The notes: generated by a model not told the origin, from the letters alone. A stretch of DNA of 64,000 bases from JAOPZW01 sp963789015 (GCA_963789015.1 CAWBIU010000003.1:634922-698921); one strand, 5' to 3'; shown: positions 25,414 to 33,927, counted from the stretch's first letter. A program made the numbers and translations.

Positions 25414-26472
25414 TCAGTACGCCATATGCATGTGGCGGCGGACGTCGAGCAGCGTCTCGGCAGCCACCTCGCGCGCACGCCGGTTGCCGCCCCGGAGCAC
25501 CTCGAGCAGGTGGCCCGGGTCGCGGAGCAGCTCGGTGCGGCGACGGCGGATCGGGCGCAGCCGCTCGTTCAATGCCTCGGTGAGGAGCCGCTTGAGCGCA
25601 GTCGCGCCGCGATCGCCGACCTCCGCCGCGATGGCCTCTGGCGCCTCGCGTCGGCACAGGGCCGCCATCAGCACGAGGTTGGAGACCTCGGGCCGGCGAG
25701 TGGGCTCGAACGTGATCAGCCGGTCGGCGTCGGTCCTGGCGGCGCGGATCAGCCGCGCGGTCTCGTCCTCGGACGCGCCCAGGGCGATGGCGTTGCCGCG
25801 GCTGGTGCTCATCTTGGTCCCGTCCATCCCCAGCAGCAGGGGCGCGGCGCCGAGCAGCGCGTGCGGCTCCGGCAGGACGGCGGTGCCGTTGCCGTAGCGT
25901 TCGTTGAAGCGCCGCGCGATCGCGCGCGTGAGCTCCAGGTGGGGCAGCTGGTCGCGCCCCACGGGCACGACGTTCGCGCGGCAGGACAGGATGTCGGCCG
26001 CTTGGTGCACGGGGTACGCGAGCATCAGCCCCCTGGGCGTGCGCCCCGCGCTCTCGGCCTTGACCGTCGGGTTGCGGGCGAGCTCGGCCACGGTGACGAG
26101 GCTCATGAACGGCAGCACGAGCTGGCCCAGCTCGGGCACCGCGGAGTGCGCGAAGATCGTCGCGCGGCCCGGGTCGATGCCGACCGCGATGTAGTCGGCG
26201 ACCTGCTCGAGCACGTCGCGGGGCAGCCGGCGCGACGCATCGCGATCGGTCAGCGTCTGGTAGTCCGCGATCAGGACCGACATCTCGACGCCGAGGCGCT
26301 GCAGCCGCACGCGGTTCTCGAGTGTGCCGAAGTAGTGGCCGATGTGCAGCGGCCCGGTCGGGCGGTCTCCGGTCAGGACCCGAAACGCGGTCGGCTCCCG
26401 GCGCAGCTCGGCCTCGAGCTGCGCGCTTCGAGCCTCGGCGGCCGCGGGCGAGGGATGGGCGATAGCGGTCAC
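25414..26472 (-). CDS. trpS: Tryptophan-tRNA ligase
   Basis: 352 residues, the usual TrpRS size. Class I signatures are HIGH at residues 43-46 (PTGPLHIGHYFG) and KMSTS at 220-224 (LLGMDGTKMSTSRGN). The tryptophan pocket region LADYQTLTDRD-like (IADYQTLTDRDASRR) and GRDQLPHLELTRAIARRFN are in place. It charges tRNA-Trp in the cytoplasm. Its 140-nt leader encodes a Trp-rich peptide and three alternative hairpins (separate entries), so expression should rise when charged tRNA-Trp runs low. Whether this is the only trpS or an inducible second copy cannot be told from this window. Confidence 0.95.
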   Translation of the reverse strand: MTAIAHPSPAAAEARSAQLEAELRREPTAFRVLTGDRPTGPLHIGHYFGTLENRVRLQRLGVEMSVLIADYQTLTDRDASRRLPRDVLEQVADYIAVGIDPGRATIFAHSAVPELGQLVLPFMSLVTVAELARNPTVKAESAGRTPRGLMLAYPVHQAADILSCRANVVPVGRDQLPHLELTRAIARRFNERYGNGTAVLPEPHALLGAAPLLLGMDGTKMSTSRGNAIALGASEDETARLIRAARTDADRLITFEPTRRPEVSNLVLMAALCRREAPEAIAAEVGDRGATALKRLLTEALNERLRPIRRRRTELLRDPGHLLEVLRGGNRRAREVAAETLLDVRRHMHMAY

Positions 26473-26520
26473 GTGTGCCTCCTGAGGGTTGGTGCCCAGG
26501 CGGCCACGTCGCTGCGAGCA

Positions 26521-26614
26521 CGGGCCGCCGAGGGGCGGCCCGAAGCACGTGCTTGAACTCAGGGCCGCGTCAGAGCGGCCGCCACCAGCACGTGGTTGGA
26601 CGTCGGATCATCAT
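26521..26614 (-). promoter_or_regulatory. Tryptophan attenuator in the trpS leader
   Basis: In transcript order there are four pairing segments. Segment 1 GGCCGC (26580-26575) overlaps the end of the leader peptide. Segment 2 GCGGCC(C) (26568-26562) pairs with 1, and the loop holds the TGA. Segment 3 contains GGGCCGC (26541-26535) and pairs 7 bp with segment 2. Segment 4 CGGGCCGCC pairs 9 bp perfectly with segment 3 (26542-26534 with 26529-26521, 4-nt loop). This is the 1:2 pause, 2:3 antiterminator and 3:4 terminator layout of ribosome-mediated attenuation. There is no U-run, so termination efficiency is untested. Confidence 0.8.
26570..26614 (-). CDS. trp-type leader peptide MMIRRPTTCWWRPL
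   Basis: 14-codon ORF (ATG 26614, TGA 26572-26570) with two consecutive TGG codons at positions 10 and 11, immediately before the pairing segments of the attenuator. A ribosome stalled at the Trp codons would cover segment 1 and free segment 2 to pair with segment 3. The SD is weak, and the second ATG is a possible start. Confidence 0.78.
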   Translation of the reverse strand: MMIRRPTTCWWRPL

Positions 26615-26741
26615 GGCGACCGTAACGCACGGAAGGCGCGGGAATGGTGTGGCCAGCCCCCGAGCCGCCGGCCGCGACCGGCGCGACGGCGCCGAGGAAA
26701 GGACCGTGCAGGATCTCGATCCCACGGCAGCGCGGGTGGCA

Positions 26742-26880
26742 CGCTCCCGACAGGTGGGCCGCTCGGCCGTGCTGGGCGAGCTCGAGGCCACGCTCGCCGG
26801 GGTGGCGGCGGGCGGCCCTCGCTGGTTCTCGTGGCCGCTGAGGTCGGGGATCGGACGGTCGCCTACCACCCAGCCCATGG
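26742..26880 (+). pseudogene. Relic of an AAA-ATPase/LuxR-type regulator N-terminus
   Basis: RSRQVGRSAVLGELEATLAGVAAGGP (from about 26742) matches the start of MalT/AAA-type LuxR regulators (VGR..EL..LE..L). The expected LVLVAAEAGIGKTRL continuation is present only in another frame as SLVLVAAEVG, and the Walker A is destroyed (GIGRS). The rest of the gene is missing. Too short to be functional. Confidence 0.45.
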
Positions 26881-27077
26881 AGATGAACAGCGGCTCAAAC
26901 GATGGGTGGAGGTGTCGCCCGACATTTGCGTCAGCCGCGTGCTCTGCGGGAGTAGAGTAGGTGCTGCGCTCGTCTCCGAAGGGCACGGCGGGCGATCTCT
27001 GCGGCTCTACTCCTGGCCGGCTGGTGCGCGTCGACCCTCAGCGGTCCGCGCCTCACCCAGGTTCAAAGGAGCCAGGT

Positions 27078-27710
27078 ATGTCAGTCTCCACCCCGCAGCG
27101 GCTGTCACCGCGCAGTAGCGACCCCGCGGATCGGACGTCCCACGATTCCGCTCACGACTCGTCCGAGCGGCGATCCTTCCCCGGTTGGCGATGGGTGGCG
27201 GTCTGGCTCGCCTTCCCCGTCGCGGGGTACATCGGCTGGGGGATCGGCGGACACGTGGACGCCGTCGACGCCGCGCTGGTTGGCGGCGCGCTCACCGGCG
27301 CCGGCCTCGGCGCCGTCCAGTGGTGGGCCGCAAAGGGCGCGCTCGGGCGCGCGGCAGCATGGATCGTTTCCAGCGCCGTCGGCTACGCCGTCGGGCTGGC
27401 GGCGGGCGCAGCGCTCGTTGGCTACGACACGGACCTCGGCGCGCTCGCCGTCATGGGCCTCGTCAGCGGCGCGGCGCTCGGCGCCGCCCAAGGGCTCGTT
27501 CTCTCCCGACAGGGGCGCCGCGCGCTCGCGCTGCCGTGGGCACTCGCGATGCCGGTGCTCTTCGCGCTCGGCTGGTCCGTGGCATCGGTCACCGGCATTG
27601 GCGTCGACGACCAGTTCACGGTGTTCGGCGCCGGCGGCGCGCTCGTGTTCATGCTGCTCAGCGGCCTCCTCCTCGCGCGCCTCACGCCCGCACGCGCGCA
27701 GGCGGACTGA
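27078..27710 (+). CDS. Hypothetical membrane protein (about six TM)
   Basis: 210 residues from ATG 27078 with AGGAG 6 nt upstream. A hydrophilic Ser/Asp/Arg-rich N-terminus (about 1-35) is followed by FPGWRWVAVWLAFPVAGYIGWGI and about five more glycine/alanine-rich helices. Repeats of the form GALTGAGLGAVQWW and GLVSGAALGAAQGLVL indicate an internally duplicated helix-hairpin fold common in uncharacterised actinobacterial membrane proteins. The stop is directly followed by the ATG of the epimerase gene (27711), so the two form an operon. Confidence 0.75.
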   Translation: MSVSTPQRLSPRSSDPADRTSHDSAHDSSERRSFPGWRWVAVWLAFPVAGYIGWGIGGHVDAVDAALVGGALTGAGLGAVQWWAAKGALGRAAAWIVSSAVGYAVGLAAGAALVGYDTDLGALAVMGLVSGAALGAAQGLVLSRQGRRALALPWALAMPVLFALGWSVASVTGIGVDDQFTVFGAGGALVFMLLSGLLLARLTPARAQAD

Positions 27711-28724
27711 ATGGACGCCGTCGACCATGTCGTGTTCGGCGCCGGCGCCGTCGGTATGGCGGTCGCCGAGGCGCTGGCCGCCCGTGGCGAGTCGGTGCAG
27801 GTCGTCAACCGCTCGGGGCTGCGCGAGCCGGTGGCGGGCGTTCAGTCCGTCACCGGCGACGTGAGCGATCCCGCCTTCGCGGCGACGGCGGCGCGCGGCG
27901 CTCGCGTCGTCTATCAGGCACTGAACCCGCCGTATCACCGGTGGGCGCAGGAGTTCCCCGGCCTGCAGGCGGCGGCGATCGCCGCCGCGCAGGCCGCCGG
28001 TGCGCGCCTGGTCGTGATGGACAACGTCTACATGTACGGGCGGGCCAACGGACGGCCGTTCACCGAGGACCGCGCCTATGACCCGCACACCCGCAAGGGC
28101 CGCGTCCGCGCGGAAATGGCCCGCGCCCTCATGGCCGCCCACGACGCCGGGCGCGTCCAGGTCACCGTCGGGCGGGCGTCGGACTTCTTCGGGCCGCGCG
28201 CTGGCGAGCAGTCGCTGATCGGCGACTGGGTCATCCCTCCAGCGCTTGCCGACAAGCCCGCGTCGGTGATGGGCGACCCCGACATGCCGCACACCTACAC
28301 CTTCATCCCCGACATCGGCGAGAACCTCGTCTCCCTCGGCGAACGCGACGACGCGCTCGGACGCATCTGGCACCTGCCAAGCCCCGAGACGCGCACGACG
28401 CGCGACGTCGTCAGGCTCGTCTATCAGGCTGCCGGGACCCGCCCGCGGCTGAGGGTCACGCCGGCGTGGCAGATCCGCGCGCTGGGCCTCGTCAACCGTA
28501 CGGTGCGCGAGCTCAACGAGATGCGCTACGAGTTCGACGAGCCGTTCATCGTCGACGCGTCCCGCGCCGAAACCGAGCTTGGCCTGCGCGCCACGCCCCT
28601 CACCGAAGCCGTCGAACAGACCGTCCGCTGGTACCGCGAACAGGAGGCGTCCTCCTCAGCCCAGACCCCAAGGTCACCGCCTGAATCACGCGCGCTAGGC
28701 CAGTCGAGTTCATCGGGCGCCTAG
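27711..28724 (+). CDS. NAD(P)-dependent epimerase/dehydratase-like (atypical SDR)
   Basis: 337 residues; ATG 27711 abuts the upstream stop. The Rossmann nucleotide loop reads VFGAGAVGMAVAEAL (GxGxxG at about residues 10-15). VVMDNVYMYGRANGRPFTED supplies the YG region in place of a classical YxxxK. TFIPDIGENLVSLGE and TVRWYREQ are typical of the extended/atypical SDR clade related to NmrA/epimerases. Substrate unknown. The C-terminal 25 residues are Ser-rich and probably disordered. Confidence 0.88.
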   Translation: MDAVDHVVFGAGAVGMAVAEALAARGESVQVVNRSGLREPVAGVQSVTGDVSDPAFAATAARGARVVYQALNPPYHRWAQEFPGLQAAAIAAAQAAGARLVVMDNVYMYGRANGRPFTEDRAYDPHTRKGRVRAEMARALMAAHDAGRVQVTVGRASDFFGPRAGEQSLIGDWVIPPALADKPASVMGDPDMPHTYTFIPDIGENLVSLGERDDALGRIWHLPSPETRTTRDVVRLVYQAAGTRPRLRVTPAWQIRALGLVNRTVRELNEMRYEFDEPFIVDASRAETELGLRATPLTEAVEQTVRWYREQEASSSAQTPRSPPESRALGQSSSSGA

Positions 28725-28732
28725 AGCGGCGG

Positions 28733-28751
28733 ATCACGGGTGCCGTGATTT
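28733..28751. terminator. Hairpin terminator between convergent genes
   Basis: ATCACGG (28733-28739), loop GTG, CCGTGAT (28743-28749) and then TT. The perfect 7-bp stem lies 9 nt after the epimerase stop and before the end of the convergent binding-protein gene; it could serve both directions. Confidence 0.6.
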
Positions 28752-28859
28752 CGCATTGAGTTCGTCTGTCCGGCTGCGCGAGTCTTCATCCGAGGTCAAC
28801 CAACGCGAGCGCTTGGAGTCCGGCCCCTCCCGGGCCGTGTCCGCCGCCGCCCGAGCCGG

Positions 28860-29756
28860 TCAGGCGATGACGGCGTCCTCGTACGCGGGCCGGCCGACCG
28901 CGCTCGCGTCGAAGAGCTCCCAGCGCTCCATCCACTGGTGGGTGCGCTCGAACATGTCGCGCGTGTAGGGCTCGAAGACGACGCGCTCGCCGGGGCCGAA
29001 GCGGCGCACGTCGACGCTCTCGGTCAGGTCGTCTGGCATCTCGCGCAGCCAGAAGTGCTTGTAGCGATCGGCGTCGAGGTCGATCTCGCGCTGGGCGTGG
29101 CGCAGGCCGCGGAAGTAGCGCTCGAGGTCGTCCGTCGCGGCGTCCTCGCCGACGAGGAAGCCCATGATGAACGTCGTGTCGACGAGCTTGCGGAAGCCGT
29201 GCTGCTCGAGCATGTAGTACTGCGCGCCGAACACGTTGGCGGCCGGGATCCGCCCCTCGAGCATCAGCCGGACCCGGTCCCACGGGCGCCCGACGAAGTC
29301 GAGGGCGATCGCCGAGCGGTCGAGGAACGGCTCGAGGCCCTGGATCGCGGAGTAGTGGCTGCCGGAGTGGTAGCCGACGCCGACCTCCACGCCGGCGAGG
29401 TCCTCCGGGCGCCGGTGCGGCGAGTCGGGGGCGACGAAGATGCCCGAGACGCACACGGAGTACGCCTTGCCCCACATGCGCCCGTGGCTCGCCGTCGCAG
29501 CGTGGTTGACAGCCCAGTGGCAGGCGCCCGAGACGGCGCAGGAGCGGCCCTGCTCCATGTCCTCGAACGCGCCGCTGCGAACGGACATCGGCGCGGCGTC
29601 CGTGGGCTGGACGGACGCGCCCGGCGCGTACACCGAGCCCCCCGCGAAGCCGCCAGGATCGAACTCGTACTCGAGGCCCTCGTCGCGGAAGAAGCCCTCC
29701 TCCTCGGCGATCCACTCCTGGAGGCGGACGTGCGGCTGGATCCTGAATCTGGCCAT
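28860..29756 (-). CDS. Periplasmic-binding-protein-like (NMT1/THI5, ABC type 2) protein without signal peptide
   Basis: 298 residues from ATG 29756. The fold pattern (FRIQPHVRLQEWIAEEEGFFRDEGLEYEF, SGIFVAPDSPHRRPEDLAGVEVGVGYHSGSHYSAIQGLEPFL, RVRLMLEGRIPAANVFGAQYYMLEQHG) is that of SsuA/ThiY/NMT1-type binding proteins. There is no signal peptide or lipobox and no ABC permease or ATPase next to it. A cytoplasmic enzyme or sensor role (as for THI5-like or MqnA-like relatives) is therefore as likely as transport. Substrate unknown. Confidence 0.78.
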   Translation of the reverse strand: MARFRIQPHVRLQEWIAEEEGFFRDEGLEYEFDPGGFAGGSVYAPGASVQPTDAAPMSVRSGAFEDMEQGRSCAVSGACHWAVNHAATASHGRMWGKAYSVCVSGIFVAPDSPHRRPEDLAGVEVGVGYHSGSHYSAIQGLEPFLDRSAIALDFVGRPWDRVRLMLEGRIPAANVFGAQYYMLEQHGFRKLVDTTFIMGFLVGEDAATDDLERYFRGLRHAQREIDLDADRYKHFWLREMPDDLTESVDVRRFGPGERVVFEPYTRDMFERTHQWMERWELFDASAVGRPAYEDAVIA

Positions 29757-29856
29757 GTCGCGAGGCTACCCGTGGGAGGCATGCCGACAGGGCGCGCGTT
29801 CATCCCCGGACGCCGTCGTGCGGTCGCAGCTCGTGGCGACGGCGGGTGGCCTTGGA

Positions 29857-30591
29857 TCAGCCCGGCCGCTCCGGCCGCAGGGCGAGACGCGTGGCGACGG
29901 CCGCGCCCAGCAGCAGCGGGATCGCCGCCAGGTAGCAGATGAAGAGGACGCCGGCCAGGACGAGGAACACGTGGACCGGCGTCGTGCCCGCGACCCAGAC
30001 GAGGTAGTACGAGACGGCGCTCGGGATGAGCTGCAGAGCGATGCCGGCCGGGACGGCACCTCCGAGCGCCGCGCGCCACGGGATGCCGTCGCGCGGGCAC
30101 GACCGGTACAGCGCGGCGCAGACGAGCACGGTGCTTCCGAGCGCGGCCAGCGTGACGATCCAGCCGGGCAGCGCGCCCTCGAGCCCCAGCCGGCCCTCGA
30201 GTCCCGTCGCCTTCGACGCCGCCAGGACGACGAGCACGAGGACGAACGTCAGCGCGGCGGCGAGGCCGAGGTGGCGCAGCTTGCCGAGCAGCGGGCCGAA
30301 GCGCTCGCGGTCCAGCAGCCGGGACATCGACCGCTCGAGCACCCCGACCGCGCCCGCGCTTGCCCAGACCATCGCCACCAGCGAGCCGGCGAGCAGGAGC
30401 GGCGAGTCCCGCTTGGTGCGCAGCACCAGCTGCACGAACTGGTCGCTGACGTCCTGGGGCAGGACGCGCGCGGCGCGCTCGGCGAGCGCCTGCGCCTCGG
30501 CGTAGTCGCCCAACAGCAGTGAGGCGAGCGCCGTCATGCCGAGGGCCAGCGGGACGAGCGACACCATGAGGAACCACGACAGTGCGGGCAC
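29857..30591 (-). CDS. YihY/BrkB-family inner-membrane protein
   Basis: 244 residues from GTG 30591, with about six membrane helices: PALSWFLMVSLVPLALGMTAL, SPLLLAGSLVAMVWASAGAV, GLAAALTFVLVLVVLAA, WIVTLAALGSTVLVCA, a pair of helices at the C-terminus. GGAVPAGIALQLIPSAVSYYL and VLFICYLAAIPLLLGA are family landmarks. Homology-like sequence continues in frame for about 45 codons upstream (LARRAVDGAFDLYWGSGVCDDV) to a TGA near 30737 without ATG/GTG/TTG, so the true start may be a CTG or may have been lost. Divergent from cydA. Once called ribonuclease BN; function unknown. Confidence 0.75.
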   Translation of the reverse strand: MPALSWFLMVSLVPLALGMTALASLLLGDYAEAQALAERAARVLPQDVSDQFVQLVLRTKRDSPLLLAGSLVAMVWASAGAVGVLERSMSRLLDRERFGPLLGKLRHLGLAAALTFVLVLVVLAASKATGLEGRLGLEGALPGWIVTLAALGSTVLVCAALYRSCPRDGIPWRAALGGAVPAGIALQLIPSAVSYYLVWVAGTTPVHVFLVLAGVLFICYLAAIPLLLGAAVATRLALRPERPG

Positions 30592-30875
30592 GTCGTCGCA
30601 GACGCCCGATCCCCAGTACAGGTCGAAGGCGCCGTCGACGGCGCGACGGGCGAGCGAAGGCCGCCCGCTGTCGCCGGCGCGGTCGTCGATGGTGCTAGGC
30701 GGGGACAGGGGTGCCGTGGCGGTCGCCCCGGGGCTGGATCAAGTGGGCCACCGTGCTCCTCCTCGAGCCGGCTCGTCGGCAGCGACGCTACGGGCGGCCG
30801 CGGATCTGCCGCATCACCCCATCGAGGTGACGATCGTGGTCGCTCGAGCGGAGACACTGCTCGGCAGTCGTGCTG

Positions 30876-32252
30876 ATGCTTGCGTCCCAGCTGGAAGCGG
30901 CGAGAAGCCAGATGGCGTTCTCGCTCGGATTCCACATCATCCTGGCGTCGGTGGGCGTGGCCTTCCCGGCGATGATGCTGATCGCCAACTACCGCGGGTT
31001 GCGCAAGGACGACGCGGACGCGTTGGTGCTCGCGCGGCGCTGGTCGAAGGTGGTCGCCGTGACGTTCGCCGTCGGCGCCGTGACGGGCACCGTCATCTCG
31101 TTCGAGTTCGGGCTGCTGTGGCCCGCGTTCACGGGGCGCTTCGGAGAGGTCTTCGGCGTGCTCTTCGCGATCGAGGGCATCTGCTTCTTCCTCGAGGCGA
31201 TCTTCGTCGCGATCTACATCTTCGGCTGGGAGCGCCTGTCGCCGTGGACGCACTTCTGGGCGGGCGTGCCGATCGTCCTCACGGGCCTGGGCGGCGCCTT
31301 CTCGGTCGTCGCCGTGAACTCGTGGATGAACCAGCCCCAGGGCTATTCGCCGAGCACGGGCGACGTGACCTCGGTCGAGCCGCTCAAGGTGATCTTCAAC
31401 CCGGCGGTGCCCTACGAGGTGCCGCACATGATCCTGGCCGCGTATCTCGTCACGGGCTTCATCGTCGCCTCGGTCTACGCGGTCGGGATGCTGCGGGGCC
31501 GGCGCGACCGGATCCATCGCCTCGGGCTGCTGATCCCGCTCACCGTGGCCTGCATCGCCACGCCGATCCAGTTCGCGGTCGGCGACACGGCCGCCCGGTC
31601 GATCGCGAAGGACCAGCCCATCAAGTTCGCGGGGATGGAGTGTGTCCAGACCACGTCCACCCACGTGACGGAGTACATCTACGGCATCTGCACCGCCAAC
31701 GGCGTCAAGGGCGGGATCGGGATCCCCGGCTTCGACTCGTTCCTCGTGGGCTGGAGCACGAGCACGCAGGTGATCGGGCTCGACTCCGTTCCGCCCGAGG
31801 ACCGGCCGCCCGCCAACACGATGCTCCACTGGGCCTTCGACACCATGGTCGGGATCTGCACGATGCTCATGGCCCTCGGGCTCTGGCTCGCGATCGGCTG
31901 GTGGCGCAAGCGCGACTTCCCGCAGTCGCGCTGGTTCCTGCGCGCGACGGCCGTCTCGGGCGTGGCGTCCGTCGTGGCGCTCGAATGCGGGTGGATCGTG
32001 ACGGAGGTCGGACGCCAGCCGTGGGTCGTCTACAACGTGATGCGGACCGAGGACGCGGTCACCAAGGCGAGCGGGGTGTGGGTCACGTTCATCGCGGTCG
32101 TCGTGCTCTACGTGATTCTGGGCGCCGCGTTGATCATCACGCTGCGCGCGATGGCGCGGCGCTGGCGCGCGACGGACGAGCCCGACGACGACGTGCCGTA
32201 CGGCCCCGCCCCGAGCGAGCCGCCGGCCGTCGTCGCGGGGGGCTCGGGATGA
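30876..32252 (+). CDS. cydA: Cytochrome bd ubiquinol/menaquinol oxidase subunit I
   Basis: 458 residues from ATG 30876 (GTG 30870 also possible). Heme ligands are visible: H20 (SLGFHIILAS), E100 and E107 (FAIEGICFFLEAIF), H184 (EVPHMILAAY). The GRQPW motif lies near residue 388. The Q-loop is short, as in most Gram-positive enzymes. With CydB it forms the high-affinity terminal oxidase that reduces O2 to water from menaquinol. It overlaps cydB by 4 nt (ATGA). No cydCD or cydX is nearby. Confidence 0.96.
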   Translation: MLASQLEAARSQMAFSLGFHIILASVGVAFPAMMLIANYRGLRKDDADALVLARRWSKVVAVTFAVGAVTGTVISFEFGLLWPAFTGRFGEVFGVLFAIEGICFFLEAIFVAIYIFGWERLSPWTHFWAGVPIVLTGLGGAFSVVAVNSWMNQPQGYSPSTGDVTSVEPLKVIFNPAVPYEVPHMILAAYLVTGFIVASVYAVGMLRGRRDRIHRLGLLIPLTVACIATPIQFAVGDTAARSIAKDQPIKFAGMECVQTTSTHVTEYIYGICTANGVKGGIGIPGFDSFLVGWSTSTQVIGLDSVPPEDRPPANTMLHWAFDTMVGICTMLMALGLWLAIGWWRKRDFPQSRWFLRATAVSGVASVVALECGWIVTEVGRQPWVVYNVMRTEDAVTKASGVWVTFIAVVVLYVILGAALIITLRAMARRWRATDEPDDDVPYGPAPSEPPAVVAGGSG

Positions 32253-33319
32253 GCAGCGCCGACGCGGTCGCGATCGTGGGGTGGGTCGGCGCGACGATGT
32301 ACGCGGTCTTCGGCGGCGCGGACTTCGGGGCCGGCCTGTGGAGCCTGCTCGCGGGCGGAGGCCACCGCGGCCGCGCCCCGCGTGAGCTGATCGACTGGGC
32401 GATCGGACCCGTGTGGGAGGCCAATCACGTCTGGCTGATCTTCGTGCTCGTGGTCCTCTGGACCGGCTTCTCGTCGGCGTTCGAGGCGATCTTCTCGACG
32501 TTGTTCATCCCGCTCAGCCTCGCCGCGCTCGGCATCGTGCTGCGGGGGGCGGGGTTCGCGTTCCACAAGACCGCGCGGCGCTCGCGAGGCCGGGTCGTGT
32601 CCGAGGCGCTCTTCGGGGCGGCGTCGCTGCTCACGCCGTTCTTCATGGGCACGGTCGTGGGCGCGATCGCAGGTGGCCGCGTGCCGGTGGGCAACGCCGC
32701 CGGCGACGCCGTGACGAGCTGGCTGAATCCGCTCTCGCTGCTGATCGGCGCCCTGTTCGTCGCCACCAGCGCGTATGTCTCCGCCGTGTTCCTGGTGAGC
32801 GACGCCCGGCGCGCCGGTGCGCCGGCCCTCGAGCGTTACTTCAGCACCCGCGCGCTGATCGCGGCGGTCGTCACGGGCGGACTCGCGGCCGCCGCCCTTG
32901 TTCTCATGGAGAGCGACGCGAAGTACGTCTTCGACGGCCTGACCGGCGACGCGCTGCCGCTCGTGATCCTCTCGCTGCTGTGCGGGATCGCGGTGCTCGT
33001 CCTGCTCCGGCGCGGTGCCCGGCGCGGCGCGCGCCCGCTCGCGGTCGGCGCGGTCGCCGCCATGATCTGGGGCTGGGGCGTCGCCCAGCACCCCTACCTG
33101 CTGCCGCAGGATCTCACGATCGCCGACGCCGCCGCTCCGAGCGCGACGCTCACCAGCGTCCTGATCGTCTTCGGCGTCGCCGTCGTGCTCGTGCTTCCGT
33201 CGATCGGGCTGCTCTACACGCTCGTCCAGCGCAACCTCGTCGAGGAGAGCTCCATGCCGTCGCCGCTGCCGCCCGTGGACGACGGCGAGACGACAGGCCC
33301 GGAGCCCTCGGTCTGCTGA
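32249..33319 (+). CDS. cydB: Cytochrome bd oxidase subunit II
   Basis: 356 residues from ATG 32249. Family landmarks: VGWVGATMYAVFGGADFGAGLWSLL, the conserved GPVWEANHVWLIFVLVVLWTGF, and AQHPYLLPQDLTI in the C-terminal half; about eight to nine membrane segments. It is the heme-less partner of CydA. Translationally coupled to cydA, and a strong hairpin overlaps its stop codon. Confidence 0.95.
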   Translation: MSSADAVAIVGWVGATMYAVFGGADFGAGLWSLLAGGGHRGRAPRELIDWAIGPVWEANHVWLIFVLVVLWTGFSSAFEAIFSTLFIPLSLAALGIVLRGAGFAFHKTARRSRGRVVSEALFGAASLLTPFFMGTVVGAIAGGRVPVGNAAGDAVTSWLNPLSLLIGALFVATSAYVSAVFLVSDARRAGAPALERYFSTRALIAAVVTGGLAAAALVLMESDAKYVFDGLTGDALPLVILSLLCGIAVLVLLRRGARRGARPLAVGAVAAMIWGWGVAQHPYLLPQDLTIADAAAPSATLTSVLIVFGVAVVLVLPSIGLLYTLVQRNLVEESSMPSPLPPVDDGETTGPEPSVC

Positions 33320-33344
33320 CCCGCGCGTCAACGGGCGGGTCAGC
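33315..33344 (+). terminator. Intrinsic-terminator-like hairpin of cydAB
   Basis: GCTGACCCGC (33315-33324) and GCGGGTCAGC (33335-33344) pair perfectly over 10 bp with a 10-nt loop. The left arm contains the cydB stop codon. No U-run. Confidence 0.65.
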
Positions 33345-33466
33345 GCGCCAGAACCGAGCGCCGAACGCCGTCCGGAATGCACGCGTCAGCGAGACCGCTG
33401 ACCACGGCGCCCGCTGCCGCGGTCAGGCGTGCTGCACATCACATCGAACGAATAGGGAGCATGACC

Positions 33467-33787
33467 ATGGCGTACGTCGTCTCCGCCAAGTGGCGGGCCA
33501 AGGAGGGCAAGGAGGAGCGTCTGCTGGAGGTCATCCGGGAGATGACCCCGCCCTCGCGCGCGGAGCCCGGCAACGTCTTCTACCAGGCACAGCGCTCGGT
33601 CGAGGACCCGCGCCTGTTCTACCTCTACGAGCAGTACGTCGACGTGTCGGGCTACGAGGCCCATATGGCCTCCGAGCACTTCACCCGCCTCGTGAAGCAG
33701 GAGGCCATCCCGGAGCTGCTCGAGGATCGCGAGCGCGCCTTCTACGAGACGATCGACGACGCCGCGGGTGGTCTGAACGGCACATGA
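33467..33787 (+). CDS. Antibiotic-biosynthesis-monooxygenase (ABM) fold protein
   Basis: 106 residues from ATG 33467 (GGAG at good spacing; ATG 33461 also possible). The ferredoxin-like alpha/beta ABM fold is evident from AYVVSAKWRAKEGKEERLLEVIREM, PGNVFYQAQRSVEDPRLFYLYEQYVDVSGYEAHMASEHF. Relatives are small quinol monooxygenases (YgiN-like) or heme-degrading enzymes; substrate not determinable. Monocistronic, downstream of cydAB. Confidence 0.88.
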   Translation: MAYVVSAKWRAKEGKEERLLEVIREMTPPSRAEPGNVFYQAQRSVEDPRLFYLYEQYVDVSGYEAHMASEHFTRLVKQEAIPELLEDRERAFYETIDDAAGGLNGT

Positions 33788-33927
33788 GAATCGATCGGGT
33801 GCTGCACGGCGGGCAGCGCGATGTCCGGAACCCCTACCGAACGCGCAGTCATCCGGCGCAGGTAGGCGTCGAGGTCGAACCCGTCGGCGCCGCTCGGCGT
33901 CAGCTCCATGTCGACAAGGATGCGCCA

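Noticed and set aside
30534..31829. Minus-strand ORF antisense to cydA
   Set aside because: Composition typical of antisense shadows; cydA has all heme ligands in the plus frame.
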